Shown here piece after piece: positions 1-10,249 of a DNA stretch of 64,000 nucleotides (its first letter is position 1; each line of letters starts with the position of its first letter). The stretch comes from Pseudopyrenochaeta lycopersici (Eukaryota; Ascomycota; Dothideomycetes; Pleosporales; Pseudopyrenochaetaceae): positions 62,001 to 126,000 of the forward strand of contig NHZP01000064.1 of assembly GCA_003313425.1 (NCBI GenBank), in the 5' to 3' direction. The notes below the pieces were generated by a model. The model was given only the letters and a program-made list of their open reading frames with translations. It did not search any database and was not told where the DNA came from. A program made the translations under genes and the position numbers.

Positions 1-1016
1 TAATACTCTAATAGCAAACGTTGAACTCCAGCCACGCAAGGGATTAGCATCACCATCAGAAGTTAATAAATATTAGCGTAAGATTGGTTCCTTACTATTT
101 ACCGCCGTTATAACACGACCAGATATCGCCTTCGCAACATCGCGCCTTGCACGCTTCCTCGTTAACCCTGGCACGGAGCACTAGGAGGCTGCTGACAGAG
201 TCCTGCTCTACCTTGCAGCGACAAAATCAAGAGCACTCTAATTGGGAGGAGGCGACAAGCTTAAAGTAGCCAGCGACGCATCATTTGCCGATAATATAGT
301 CGATAGAAAGAGTTCGCAAGGTTATGTAATTAAGCTATTTAGTAGTCTTGTTACCTGGAGAGTAAGTAAACAGGACACGGTTACTACCTCAACAACTAAA
401 GCAGAACTGCTCGCACTCTCCTAAGTAGCAAAGGAAGCTATCTTTACCTCGCGACTTCTTAAGGAGCTCCAAATATTATTACCAGAGTCGACCATTACAA
501 TTTAATATAATAATACACAGATAATTCGACTTATAACGGAAGAGATTGCAAAACTCTAAACTAAACTTCGACATGTAGATATCTACAATTACTAGCTACG
601 ACAGAAAGTATTGCTTGGACGAATTTAAGTTAAATACGTAAAGTCCTCGCAAATGATAGCAGATAGACTTACTAAAGCGCTGCCCTTAAACAAATAGGAG
701 AACTTTCTTAATTAATTAGGACTGGTAAATAAGAAACCGGCCTTAGCAAAAGAGTTAAAACTTGAAGACATACAGACTTAAATAGAGGATCTGACAATCG
801 CATAAGATATAAGTTTTTGACAGCTTAGAAGATTACTCCAAGCTGAGGGGGTGTGTCAGATTGTTAAATACAAGGAAAGAGCGATAAATAGTAGGACCGA
901 TAACTATTGCGATCTACGGAACCTCCGGAAGTAGAGGAGCTATAAAAAAGAACAGACAGAACAACAATAAATAAATAATCAATTTTCTGACCAACATATT
1001 CATTAAAATTCTGACA
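1..1016 (+). mobile_element. Ty1/copia retrotransposon, 3' part, type-B LTR
   Basis: This is the 3' end of a Copia element cut by the window start. Bases 1-853 match the last 850 bases before the 3' LTR of the full-length element at 17,308-22,566, that is the end of reverse transcriptase and the RNase H region. The clearest stretch is 242-424, which encodes an RNase H-like segment (KVASDASFADN). A purine tract (CTGAGGGGGTG) directly precedes a TG...CA long terminal repeat at 854-1016. Stop codons litter the frame, as expected after RIP. The coding body is very similar to the two complete copies in the window, but the LTR is of a different type. The 5' part lies outside the window, so completeness and target duplication cannot be judged. 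Confidence 0.85.
854..1016 (+). repeat. Copia 3' LTR, type B (163 bp)
   Basis: The repeat starts TGTCAGATTG and ends ATTCTGACA, directly after the polypurine tract. The first eight bases and the end (ATTCATTAAA...TTCTGACA) resemble the 175-bp LTR of the other Copia copies, but most of the U3-like part is unrelated. A decayed relative lies at 24,126-24,307. Confidence 0.75.
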
Positions 1017-1530
1017 AGCTTAATGTATAGCTGCGTGCACTAACACTGCCTACTAAACGCTCCTAGAGTAACTAGCTCAAGGTGACTGCAAGAAGGTTTT
1101 AGTAACCGCGAGATATATTATGTAATTCCTTTCTTACTTAAGGGATTAAACATCTTCCTGCTTTAATATTACTAACAGGACTAGTTTTCTATAAGCAAAC
1201 ATAAAACGTTTACTTTTAATAGTAGGACGGAGAGATTCTTAACTTTTTTTTATACTTTTCTTTCTTTTCTATATTAGGAATTAAGATAATAATCTTACTA
1301 GAGGAGGCGTTTAAGGCATAGTATTAAATTCTAAAATGTGCTAGCTTGCTTAATTATAAATAGCTATTGGCTATAAAGTGCGGCATAGTAACTAAAAATA
1401 GGTCTTACTTAAACTATAAGAGCACTATCCGTTATCTGGCTCCTACATAAACTGGCCCCTCTATACGCTTATGCGTCTTTATCTTTTAAACCTAGCACAC
1501 AATTTGTAAATCTCTATTCTCTGCTCCTTA
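1017..1530. other. AT-rich DNA without a recognisable gene
   Basis: No reading frame of note and no repeat structure was seen. The stretch lies between the Copia LTR and the F-box-like pseudogene, so it may hold the latter's decayed promoter. Confidence 0.5.
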
Positions 1531-2930
1531 ATGGCCTGTGTCCGGCTGAATGAGCTACTGGTAGAAGTCCTACGCCTGATTCTTGTTCAGCTACCTACAA
1601 CTGCAGCGCTCTCTTTTATACTTACCTGCCGGCGCATTATCGCTGCATGCGACAATTGGGCTACCTGGCGAGACCTTGTAGCAGCACAACCGACCTTAGC
1701 CACTTGCTACTGCACTGTTACCGCTCAGTGCAAGGAGCAAAGTATCTGGAAGCACTACGTCGTGGCTGATGCCCTAGTAAGTCAACGACAATTGCTCACT
1801 AGGGCGGACGTAGAACGATGGCTGCCCTTTATGATTAGCTTACACCGTACGTCCATGCGGCAGGCAAATATCAAGAGAGCAAGGCTTTTGGCTAATCCGC
1901 ATAATTTGTACCTACAGACCCTATAGTTATGTCTACAGACGTCGTTTCCCTCCAGCAACTATGCGATAGCCTATGTAATATTTCAGATCGTTGTAGTTTA
2001 GACGCTGACTCTACCCCCTCAGTCTCGTTAAGCGTCCTGTCAAACGTCTCGTCAGACCTTGTCACTGAATTGATCTACTCCTTTCACGCCGCCCACGCCT
2101 GGCGTCTTGCCTAGGCGGCTAGCTTTTGCCTCTCTGCACGGCTGCTTGTCGGCCCTGCGCGAGTGGACAAAGGTAAGCCGCTATGCCTGCTGCAATCCGT
2201 ATAATGGCACCGCCTTACCGACTCGCTTGGGCATTCTATCAAACCTCAGGCTGCCATGTCCTATTCTCTAATGCTTTATGCTTAAGCGAATCGAGCGGTT
2301 GGCTTCTTCTACCAGGAGCTCTGCTGGGCACTCGCTAATAATGCAACATGTAGCGAAAGCACTGCCTACCTCCTGCCGCCGCCAACTACGTTTTCAATTC
2401 CTCTTCCTATGCATTGTGCACTATCTGTGCTATTTACATTTGACGGACTACAGGCATTTAGTACATGCCATCTTACTTCGATGACGGAGCCGAGCTTTTT
2501 CGTAGACGACGAGTGGACAGGGTATACCAGTCTAAACTATGGATCACAAATACGATTTGATGCAATAGGGGGGGACAACATTAACGTATCGACCAACCGC
2601 CTTGACGAGCTTCCAAACAGTTACTTCTCTTTCCGGGTAGAGCGAGTGATACGGTTTTAGCTAGTGCGGCAATGGGACAATAACAGCAAATACCTGTTAC
2701 ATTCAAATTGCTTCTAGTCGCAGACTGCTATGCATAGACTTAGGGTTACGGTAGACAGAAAAAGCGGGCACTTGGTGATTGCTCATAACCATCTACTTCG
2801 ATCTGACTGGGCCTCACTAGATGCAGTTGTTACACCCTTTGGAATTGTAGAGTCAGTTCACCTATAAGGCTATTGGACATGGCTGTGGAAGTCTAAATGG
2901 TCTAAGGAGATGTAAAAAATTGAGTAAAGC
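1531..2930 (+). pseudogene. F-box-like protein, degraded
   Basis: The frame opening at 1531 gives 131 residues beginning MACVRLNELLVEVLRLILVQ. The leucine-rich pattern followed by TCRRIIAACDNWATWRDLV looks like an F-box, the short domain that binds Skp1 in SCF ubiquitin ligases. Coding-like sequence continues in another frame from 1929 to about 2880, with segments such as SFFVDDEWTGYTSLNYG around 2490-2560 and LVIAHNHLLRSDWASLD near 2775-2825. The change of frame near 1925 is either an indel or a lost intron. Several TAG and TAA codons sit where CAG or TGG would fit, consistent with RIP. I do not recognise the C-terminal part. The F-box call rests on pattern only and other leucine-rich N-termini are possible. 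Confidence 0.45.
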
Positions 2931-4409
2931 ATAGAAAATAATCTTACTTCCCGCCATCCTAGCTTAGTGCGCTGCTGCAGCTACGTGCAGGCCTAGAACC
3001 CCCTCTTCCTCTCTACTCCTTGAGGCTGGTGTATGTCTCCTCGTCGCTAAACTTGTTACAGGCTAGCCACCTGTAACGTAGGCAACCTATGATGACTCTG
3101 ACATACTTTTCTTAACCCTATCAAAGTTTACTGCTGTCACTATCGTATTGCATACCTTGTAGCAGTCAGATAATGATCTAGATGGAGTCGTAAGCTTCTG
3201 TGTGCGGTTTATGTTAGGACCCAATACATACAAAGTAAACGCTGGGAAGTATGAGGTTGGTACAGAGCCTCTCCTAAAAGCATAGGTAAAGCCTGTAGCA
3301 GCCGCCCTTGCCGTAACACATATTTGCTATGCGCTATGTGTTAGCGAGCAATCGAAATTCTCTTTCCTGTTAACCTACACATGTGCTGCTTATCACAAGC
3401 TTTGACTAGTCGATAGCTCGTTTTCCAAGCTCTAAATCTGCGTTGTTGTGCACATAATGCACAATCTCTTTCTGCACAGACGGTACTGGAGAGGGAGGAA
3501 AGATAGCTGCTACATTGGTAGAGACAGGACTGTTTCTCCCGCCTAGAGCTAAGCTAGGCGTAACAGGAAGAAGCGGGCCGTAATACGCAGCTGCTGACTG
3601 GAGGGTAATAACTAAGATAGCAGAAAGCTTTATTGCGATGCTGGTAAGGAAGTACAATGTTTTTGTTTAGGCAATAATAATACTTAGAATGGAGGAAGAG
3701 GCGGATTATAGACTATGCCAAATCGAAAGATATCAACTTCGCTTTATATGATCTGCTGTCTTACGCATAAAAGTGTATCTGTTCGCATTTTCTGCTCGTC
3801 GGCTCTCAAGAAACAATATCGTTGGATTGAAGCCTAGAGTGTCTTACTGTATGCGGCGTGGAGAGGGGCCACTGTAACAAGATCGCGGCGTAAGGCGCAT
3901 TCTGCAAGCTGCAGACGGCACGCCCTAGGCTAAAGTTCGTTGTTAGGTTAGTGCGGCGTACATTTATAATAAGAGGATTGTAAGAAAGAAGGATATAGTT
4001 ATAGCACATATAAGGCGCAGCAAGATAAGTTGCGGCGTGCAAACATTAAACCTATTTGGCATATCGCTATCCTGTTGGAACTTGATTAAGGAGGAGGCGT
4101 GCTGTCGCAGAGAGAGACGAGGCTACATTAGCATTACAATGAAAGGGCCGACAGCTAATACGTAGCATTCTTAAGGAAGGTATGTATATACAGGTGAGGG
4201 ACTTACAAGCCCTATATTGCTACCTGGCTTCTGGGGGACCTATTTGCTAAGGCGAAGAACAAAGGTATAAGAAGGGTACGTTCTCCCTCTAATCTCTAGC
4301 CCCCGGCCTCTTTAACTAGACAAGATTATTAATCGTCACACGGCATTACGCCTTTTTGCGCTGTTACCGTCCTACGTCTCTAGAGCTCTTCTACTGCGAT
4401 CAGTTCAAT
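2931..4409. other. Degraded region, weak coding traces
   Basis: Plus-strand frames at about 3090-3360 read like protein (for example VSFCVRFMLGPNTYKVNAGK near 3190-3250) but are broken by stops and match nothing I recognise. A minus-strand frame at 3406-3657 has a signal-peptide-like start but lacks an ATG. The stretch 3660-4400 shows no convincing gene; it may contain the promoter of the secreted-protein gene at 4410. Confidence 0.4.
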
Positions 4410-4769
4410 ATGCGCTTTAACATAGCTGCTGCCGTCTGCTCTCTTCTTCTCCCGCTAGCGTTAGCTAAGTGTTACGGAGACGCGCCTGCAAACACTAATA
4501 CGCAATTTGCATCTGATCATATCGATGACGCTGCAGCAGTTCTACAAGGAAGGCTGGAAGCAGGTCAAGTGCGTGGAGCCTGCGTTACCAACAGTCATGC
4601 TGGCAACTAATGGTACTTTAGCATTCGAAATGTACAGGGCGCAGCAAAGGAAGTTGCAAAGGAAGCTATTAAAACGTACTTAAAGCAGGAAGTAAATGGC
4701 TGTGGCAATAAAGGTGGATATAGTGAACACGATGGTGTTTATTTCAAGTACGTAACTGGAAACGTTTAA
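4410..4769 (+). pseudogene. Small secreted protein, one premature stop
   Basis: From the ATG at 4410 the frame runs 119 codons to TAA at 4767-4769, interrupted only by TAA at codon 67 (4608-4610). The first 18 residues (MRFNIAAAVCSLLLPLAL) form a clear signal peptide ending before AKCYGD. The predicted mature protein is about 100 residues with cysteines in KCYGD, RGACV and NGCGNK, the size class of secreted fungal effector-like proteins. The internal TAA is followed by TGG and would be CAA before a CpA-to-TpA change, so a single RIP-type mutation explains the break. No family is recognised. An ATG at 4356 is in frame but would place 18 extra residues before the signal peptide, so 4410 is preferred. 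Confidence 0.55.
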
Positions 4770-5437
4770 GGGGTAACCGCAATACTGATTGTTATGTCAA
4801 CATATAGTGCTGATCTAGGCAGCGGCGTTTGCATTGATGCTATCTATATCGGACATCACCTACGGAAAGTCAGGCGAGGATGGAAACAGGATGATATGGT
4901 CGCAATTATCCCTATCTCAGCCAACGTCCCAATCCGACCAACTGTGGACACAGAATAGGTAGGGCCAACACAATAGGGCAGGCAGTATCCTCCGTTCCTG
5001 TTATAAGTAATTAGAGGATGTAAATGAATCTTACTACGTTATAACTCGCGTGGATCTTTCGTGCGCTATATAAGACGAATCGCTGTCTAGCATAAACTGA
5101 GACAACCTACTTTGTAAGGGTAAAGGTAGCATAAGTAGGCACTATAGAAATTAAGAACAAAGGAAAAAAGCTGGAAGTGCATAGTGCAGGTACCTTAGAA
5201 TAGACTGAATGCGCCTTACTGGGGCGAAAACAAAACTTGCCGTAAATCTGCGGCGTAGTTGCTGGAGTATGGCGTAGCTAGAGAATAACAGCAGGGAGTG
5301 ATACTTTCCCCTGTAGATACTCCGGGCGTACACTTGTTTAAATTCTGTAGAAACCCTGTCTGTCTCTTGCCTTCTGTGAGCTTGTGTAGCCCTACCAATC
5401 TAATCTTTCTTGCGATTTAACTGTTCAAAATTAGAGG
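4770..5437. other. No recognisable gene
   Basis: Only short frames are present. Traces of coding-like sequence follow the secreted-protein pseudogene (about 4790-4960), but nothing can be assigned. The end of the stretch would be upstream DNA of the transporter-DUF3431 pseudogene. Confidence 0.4.
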
Positions 5438-7500
5438 ATGGCTATCTCTGTTTCTAATATCTATTGCTAACTGGCGAACCTAAAGTAAGCTGTCTGGGTG
5501 CTAAGCGTAGTTATCTCGCTGTCTAGCTCTAAACTTCTCTTAGTAGATATGGGCATACACTATCTGTTCTATCTGCATCTACTCCAGCTTGCTACAGCGA
5601 GCGCGTTCTACGTAGTGCACCAGATCGTGCACAGCCTAACTAGCACTCAGCCGTAAGCTCTCGAACACCCCTAGCCTAGCCTTCCCCTCTACGTGTTAGT
5701 AGCAGGAGCTATGGCTATCTCCGGCATGCTTATGGCCCAGGCTATACTTCATTTCCCTAACTTAGCTACTATCTCTATGTTACTAGTAAGTGCCTCATCA
5801 AATGTAGTCTGTTCACAAGAAGACATGGCTGAGAATAAATAGATTGTGGGCTATTTCTCTAGGCAGATCGTTTCCCAGGCTAGCTACTCTAGAAGAAACC
5901 CCCCCAGCAGATCGATATATCTTCTTGTCTTTCTTGGTCTATGTTCTAGCGCTATTTTCTATGGAGAGTATCGGTTTACGGTGCTTGGTTTAGCTTGTGC
6001 TATCCCTGCTGCTGTCCTTACAGGGGCCTGCACATTGTTTTACGACACCAGCGCGCATGCTTACTACTCTCGACTTGAAACTGCTCTATTCTACTCCTTA
6101 GCTATTACGATAACAGGAGTTTGCGCGCTATGTAAGGAGCTAGACTTTCTAAAAGCCCTGCTAGAGCTTAGAAGCGAGCAGATAGGCTATCTTTTAGCGA
6201 ATATGGCCTCGTCTGCAATTGCTATAAATTTAGGAAGGTCTGTCCTCATCCCTAGCTGTTTGAGGGATAGGCAAGATTGCCTGCTCGCACTTCTCGCACT
6301 TGGTGGTTACACAGGGTGTGTCTTAGTTCTCTTGCTGTAACGATCCTACACTACTTTTCTCTAGTTGGCCGCTTTTGGAGGTGCGATTGTAACGCTTAGT
6401 CGCCTATTCGCGTAATAAAGAGCGCTCTAGCTACCCTAGAAACACCTCTGCAGACACTTCTTAAGCCTATTGGTAGAGGAGACTGACGAAGAAGATGTTG
6501 GTATACCGCGTTCGGCTAGTCGCTGCGCCGACGCTCTAACAGAATATGGCTTGACGTCAGTCTAGGTTTCTATTCTGCTATCGACTGCTTGGATCTATTG
6601 GATTCCTGCTGTAACAAGTATATTGGTCGCCTGGATTGTATTCGTTGTCATAAACTTCGTCCCTGCGCCCCTGTCTAACTCTTAACACTAACTGCCTACC
6701 CTAGATGTAATATTCTAACCCTGGTACATAACAGAAATAGTAATAAGTATGTATAACGAGCTGCTACTAGATGTTTTATTGCTGCTTTTATCTCTTAAAA
6801 GCGTTCCCTCTATGTCTAATGCGAAGATACACGTATATACTAAGGATCCCCTAGCGAACATAATAGCTATACAGCACTAAATTGGGATACAGCACGTTAC
6901 TAAGCGACCTAACGTAGGCCGAGAAGGTGAAACCTATCTATATTACATTTTGTCTTACTGGGATTCTTTAGCTAGGTATACACTATTTATCTAAGCGGGT
7001 ATGCATAACAGGGACTAAGCCCTCTCGCGTATACGGTCCTACTTTGACCTAGAGCGGACGGGAATGATGAGCCTAGGTTTTGTTGGATATACTTCTGAAT
7101 GTAAAGGTTCTGATATGTGGGGTTGGAGGGAGTCTGCTAGCATTGTGTCCAACATATACGAGCGTGTCTATCAGAAGCTATGTAAACTCATGCTCTTAAG
7201 CTACAAAGGCTAGTTTATTGTATCTGCAGGGCGCATTCGTGGAATAGATAAGAGTATCTACTACGACTTGCACCATGCTCTGGTGGACAGCCATAGCTGG
7301 GCGCATCAAGAGCTATATTTGCAGGGCAGGGGAGATGCAATGAGTGCGCCAGCCTTTGGTTTTACGCTTGAAAGGCTGTGGAGCACTATATTCTAGTGCT
7401 CTAGGGTAGAAACAGCCTGGCAGTGTCCTAGCCTATTCAGCAAAACTAAGGGAAGAGGTAAGCGTATTGACTGTCAATGTTTAGATAGATAACTTGAGTA
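5438..7500 (+). pseudogene. Membrane transporter fused to DUF3431 domain, RIP-degraded
   Basis: A hydrophobic N-terminal half begins near ATG 5438. It includes an open stretch at 5846-6340 with several membrane segments (YLLVFLGLCSSAIFYG, LFYSLAITITGVCALC), and its first part (5500-5610) resembles the TPT/drug-metabolite transporter superfamily. After a short linker, about 6760-7490 encodes what I recognise as a DUF3431 domain: KRPNVGREGETYLYYILSYW, a TLFI segment, LLSYKG, AGRIRGIDKSIYYDLHHALV and SWAHQELYLQG in order. Many TAA/TAG codons replace CAA/CAG, so no protein can be made. Transporter plus C-terminal DUF3431 is an architecture I believe occurs in ascomycetes; its substrate is unknown to me. 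The domain call is by eye and strongest for the C-terminal half. Confidence 0.6.
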
Positions 7501-7974
7501 GAGGAAGCTGAGCAAAGTTATAAGTATAGATTTTACTTTGACTTTCTACTTCTTCCTTTCTAAATTTTACTTGTTACTTTTACTTTTGATGTTTTCCTTA
7601 TGCTTTTTGCTTTTTCTTTTTAAGGTTTTTGTTTATTACTTTTACATTTTGTTTTCTACTTTTAACTTCTAAATTATTTTCTACACTCTACCTTTTAATA
7701 TCTTACACTCTACTAGTTTATGTTTTCTTTAGTATTTACCTTATTAGCACGGGCATAGGCCCGACACTACTCTTTCTTGTCCTATCTTATCCTATTTTCT
7801 TTTTCTTACTTTTGCTGTTCTACTTTCTACTTTTTACTCCCTATATTCTACCTCTTATATTTTAATTTTTACTTTCTGCATTTTACTTTCTATATTTTAC
7901 TTTTAACCTTCTACTTCGTACTTTCTAAATTTTACTTTTTATGTTCTATTTTCTAGTTTATGCTTTGTACTTTA
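7501..7974. repeat. T-rich low-complexity tract
   Basis: The plus strand is composed largely of TTTTACTTTCTACTT-like words. The hydrophobic open frame at 7629-7865 is a by-product of this composition. The tract ends exactly where a duplicated segment begins. Confidence 0.7.
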
Positions 7975-9010
7975 TCTAAACACAACAGATGGCTAACCTT
8001 AGAACCTAACAGCGTTGTTTGTAGAGCCATAGGCTGGCCTACATACCGTCGCAAGCAACATGTACAATGCATTAAGTGAACAGGATGTAAAAAGAAGCCT
8101 AGAACGATTAAAGAGCAAGAAACCTACTAGGACTAGGTCTGAGAAAGCGCGCAAAACTCGAGAGGCTAGGCCTAAGTTAACGAGGCTAGCTATGAATATT
8201 ACTGTGAACTTTGGCAGCGAGAACAAGAACGAAAACAAGAATTACGGCGAGTTACTACACAGCACACCTCTTATCTGGCTTTTGGCTGCTCTTGCCGTGT
8301 TAGTAGCTGTTTAAATTACACAGCGTAGTCTTACAAGCATATTGTGGATAATCCTCCTTGTGTGGTCTTCGCCTAAGACCAGACCTAAAGACTTTATAGG
8401 CTGTGGACTCTTGCACCTAAATGTCCTGCCTACAGGCCTTTACATTTAGCAGCGGGGCAACAACAGTATCTTACACCTAGACAAGGTTTTTCGGTTAGAC
8501 GTGATCCCTGCTACTTAGGAGCCCGTCCTAAAAAAGTAGCTGTAGATAACAGCTATCTATAGTTAGAGAACAGGTAAAAGCCCTTTCTGTCTATATCTAT
8601 TTACATAGTCTGAGGAAATGTGATGCTAAAATAATCTAGGAACATTTTTTTGGCGCAATCGCGTCGTGGCGGAGGAAAGCAAAACACTATTACTACTTAT
8701 TTCTGCACGCAGTTTGAGCCTGTCTTATAGACATTTTTTTTTAAATTAGTCCTAGGTTCTTTTGTAGAACTACACAGCCGCTGTAGGTTCTGTGTTAAAA
8801 TAGGAACGTATTCTTGCTATATGCGATAAGTATAGCTAGGCTTAATAGTTAAGCAATCGCAAACAGCAACCCTGCTGCAATACTCTTCTAGGTTCGCATC
8901 AAACTTTGCACTTTCCTACCTAAGATAAAGATTATAATTAGATAATAACTCTCTTAGTTGCTTTTAAACACTGCTTAAAGATAGCACAAAAAGCCTACTA
9001 TTACTATTAC
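7975..9010. repeat. Segmental duplication of 30,365-31,400 (copy 1)
   Basis: From about 7975 (TCTAAACACAACAGATGGC) to about 9010 the sequence follows 30,365-31,400 in the same orientation with few gaps. It carries the 3' two-thirds of the signal-peptide ORF described at 29,903 and reaches the last bases of the long minus-strand ORF that ends at 31,368. Differences are mostly C/T and G/A. Copy 1 keeps CGA near 8160 and TGG near 8277 where copy 2 has TGA and TAG. The copy is cut on the left by T-rich DNA and on the right by unrelated minus-strand ORFs. Confidence 0.8.
7985..8850 (+). pseudogene. Truncated copy of signal-peptide/TM ORF
   Basis: This is the partial paralogue of the pseudogene at 29,903-31,243. 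The open part (8060-8314) encodes NALSEQDVKRSLERLKSKKP, a basic stretch, the segment MNITVNFGSENKNENKNYGE and a hydrophobic tail (LIWLLAALAVLVAV). It lacks the signal peptide and the first 150 or so codons. Stops after 8314 correspond to those in the other copy, so both copies may share an early RIP event or the TAA may be an authentic stop. Function unknown. Confidence 0.55.
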
Positions 9011-9108
9011 TCTAATAATTAGATATAAACCGTGTTCTATTAGAATAGACTATGAGCAGCCTAAGGTACTATTTACCTGCACGTAACCCTAATAAACTAG
9101 CCTTTGCT

Positions 9109-9900
9109 CTAACATTCCTTAATTATTGAAGAGCAACGCTTAACCCAGATAGTATTATGATTATGAAAAATTAGGCTAATAAAGCCCACCGCATCGTGCC
9201 TTAAAGACATTAGCTCTCTACGTCGTTGTAGTAGTCTACTTTGACTTTGGAGCTCTAACTCGTTATTGCGTGGACTATCACGATTTCTACGCACTACTTT
9301 TACCTAGCCTAGTTCCCGCAATAATCGATTGCTTACGCCCTTGTGCTCTGAAGGGTAAGCTATAGTCAGTCGCTCTAGTTTCTTAGAAAGTTATTCTATT
9401 CAGGAGGTCTTACCAATCTTCTTCGTTATCTCCGACACCTGAAGTACTACACCAGCATCAGCATGCCAAGGAAAGTATTCTGGCCGGAAGAACCAAAGTA
9501 TTCTCGTTACTAAGTTCGCCGCAAATATAGAGCTATCTTTCTTTGGCCCGGCGCTGAATTGCTGAGCTTTAGGCCCTACAGTAGGTGTTACTGACGAGGA
9601 CGCTAGCGTTAGCACTATCATAAGCATTAAATCGCAAACAGGATCGCCTAGGCACTCCGCGAGATATTGACGGGCTACTTGGTAGTGCTCTAGTATACGT
9701 TGATTGCCCGTCTTAAAGTTCTTCTCTTGCTGCCGGAATCCATCCTCTACTAGCTGTGGTATTGTGCTAAAGGGAATTGAGTAGCTAAAATCAATCACCT
9801 TCTTTTGGTTGGCCGGCCGCTTCGCTTTATGTTCGGCCTTGATGGCTGCTCGCTTAAGACTCCCTGGCCTTGCCGCGATTTCTAACACAGAAGGAGCTGA
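9109..9900 (-). pseudogene. Uncharacterised fungal ORF, degraded
   Basis: A single minus-strand frame runs from about 9888 to 9109 with stops only near 9390-9400 and 9300. Its open part of 162 codons includes KKVIDFSYSIPFSTIPQLVE and TRILWFFRPEYFPWHADAG. The following segment (9294-9109) continues in the same frame. The 162-codon frame opens on a codon other than ATG, so its true start is not visible. The sequence has the texture of a real protein and of a family seen in multiple copies in ascomycete genomes, but I cannot name a domain. It lies downstream of the larger ORF at 10,250-12,560 in the same direction and could be a continuation in another frame. Confidence 0.4.
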
Positions 9901-10249
9901 GCCTACTAGCCGAACTACTCTCCTATAACTGAGCTTCGACTGGTACTATCTTGGCATACACTCAATCCGACAAGCGAGCATAGCGACGGTTATTGCACCA
10001 ATCTAGTGATCTTTCGTCATTGACGTCATACTGGTGTGCCTTACCGCAGCACGAAGCACTGAAAACCAAGTCGCATTTTGTGAAGTAAACGATTTACTTG
10101 CTGTTCGATCGCTTTGGATGCAACTATCGTATAACTCTTGCGCAAAGTCTCGTTGCGTTCTATTTGACTTAAAGGATGGCGTAACTGCTTCACCAGAGAG
10201 GAAGAGCGAAAAGATAGGCTCATAATCTCTGTTTGAAACATTAGTATTA

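Noticed and set aside
3406..3657. Minus-strand 83-codon frame with a signal-peptide-like start
   Set aside because: It opens on TTG with an in-frame stop shortly upstream and no ATG; a eukaryotic start cannot be placed.
7629..7865. Hydrophobic 78-codon ORF
   Set aside because: Product of T-rich low-complexity DNA; all residues follow from TTT/TTA/CTA codons.
2740..9080. Isolated TTAGGG/CCCTAA words as telomere repeats
   Set aside because: Only single occurrences; no tandem telomeric array is present in the window.
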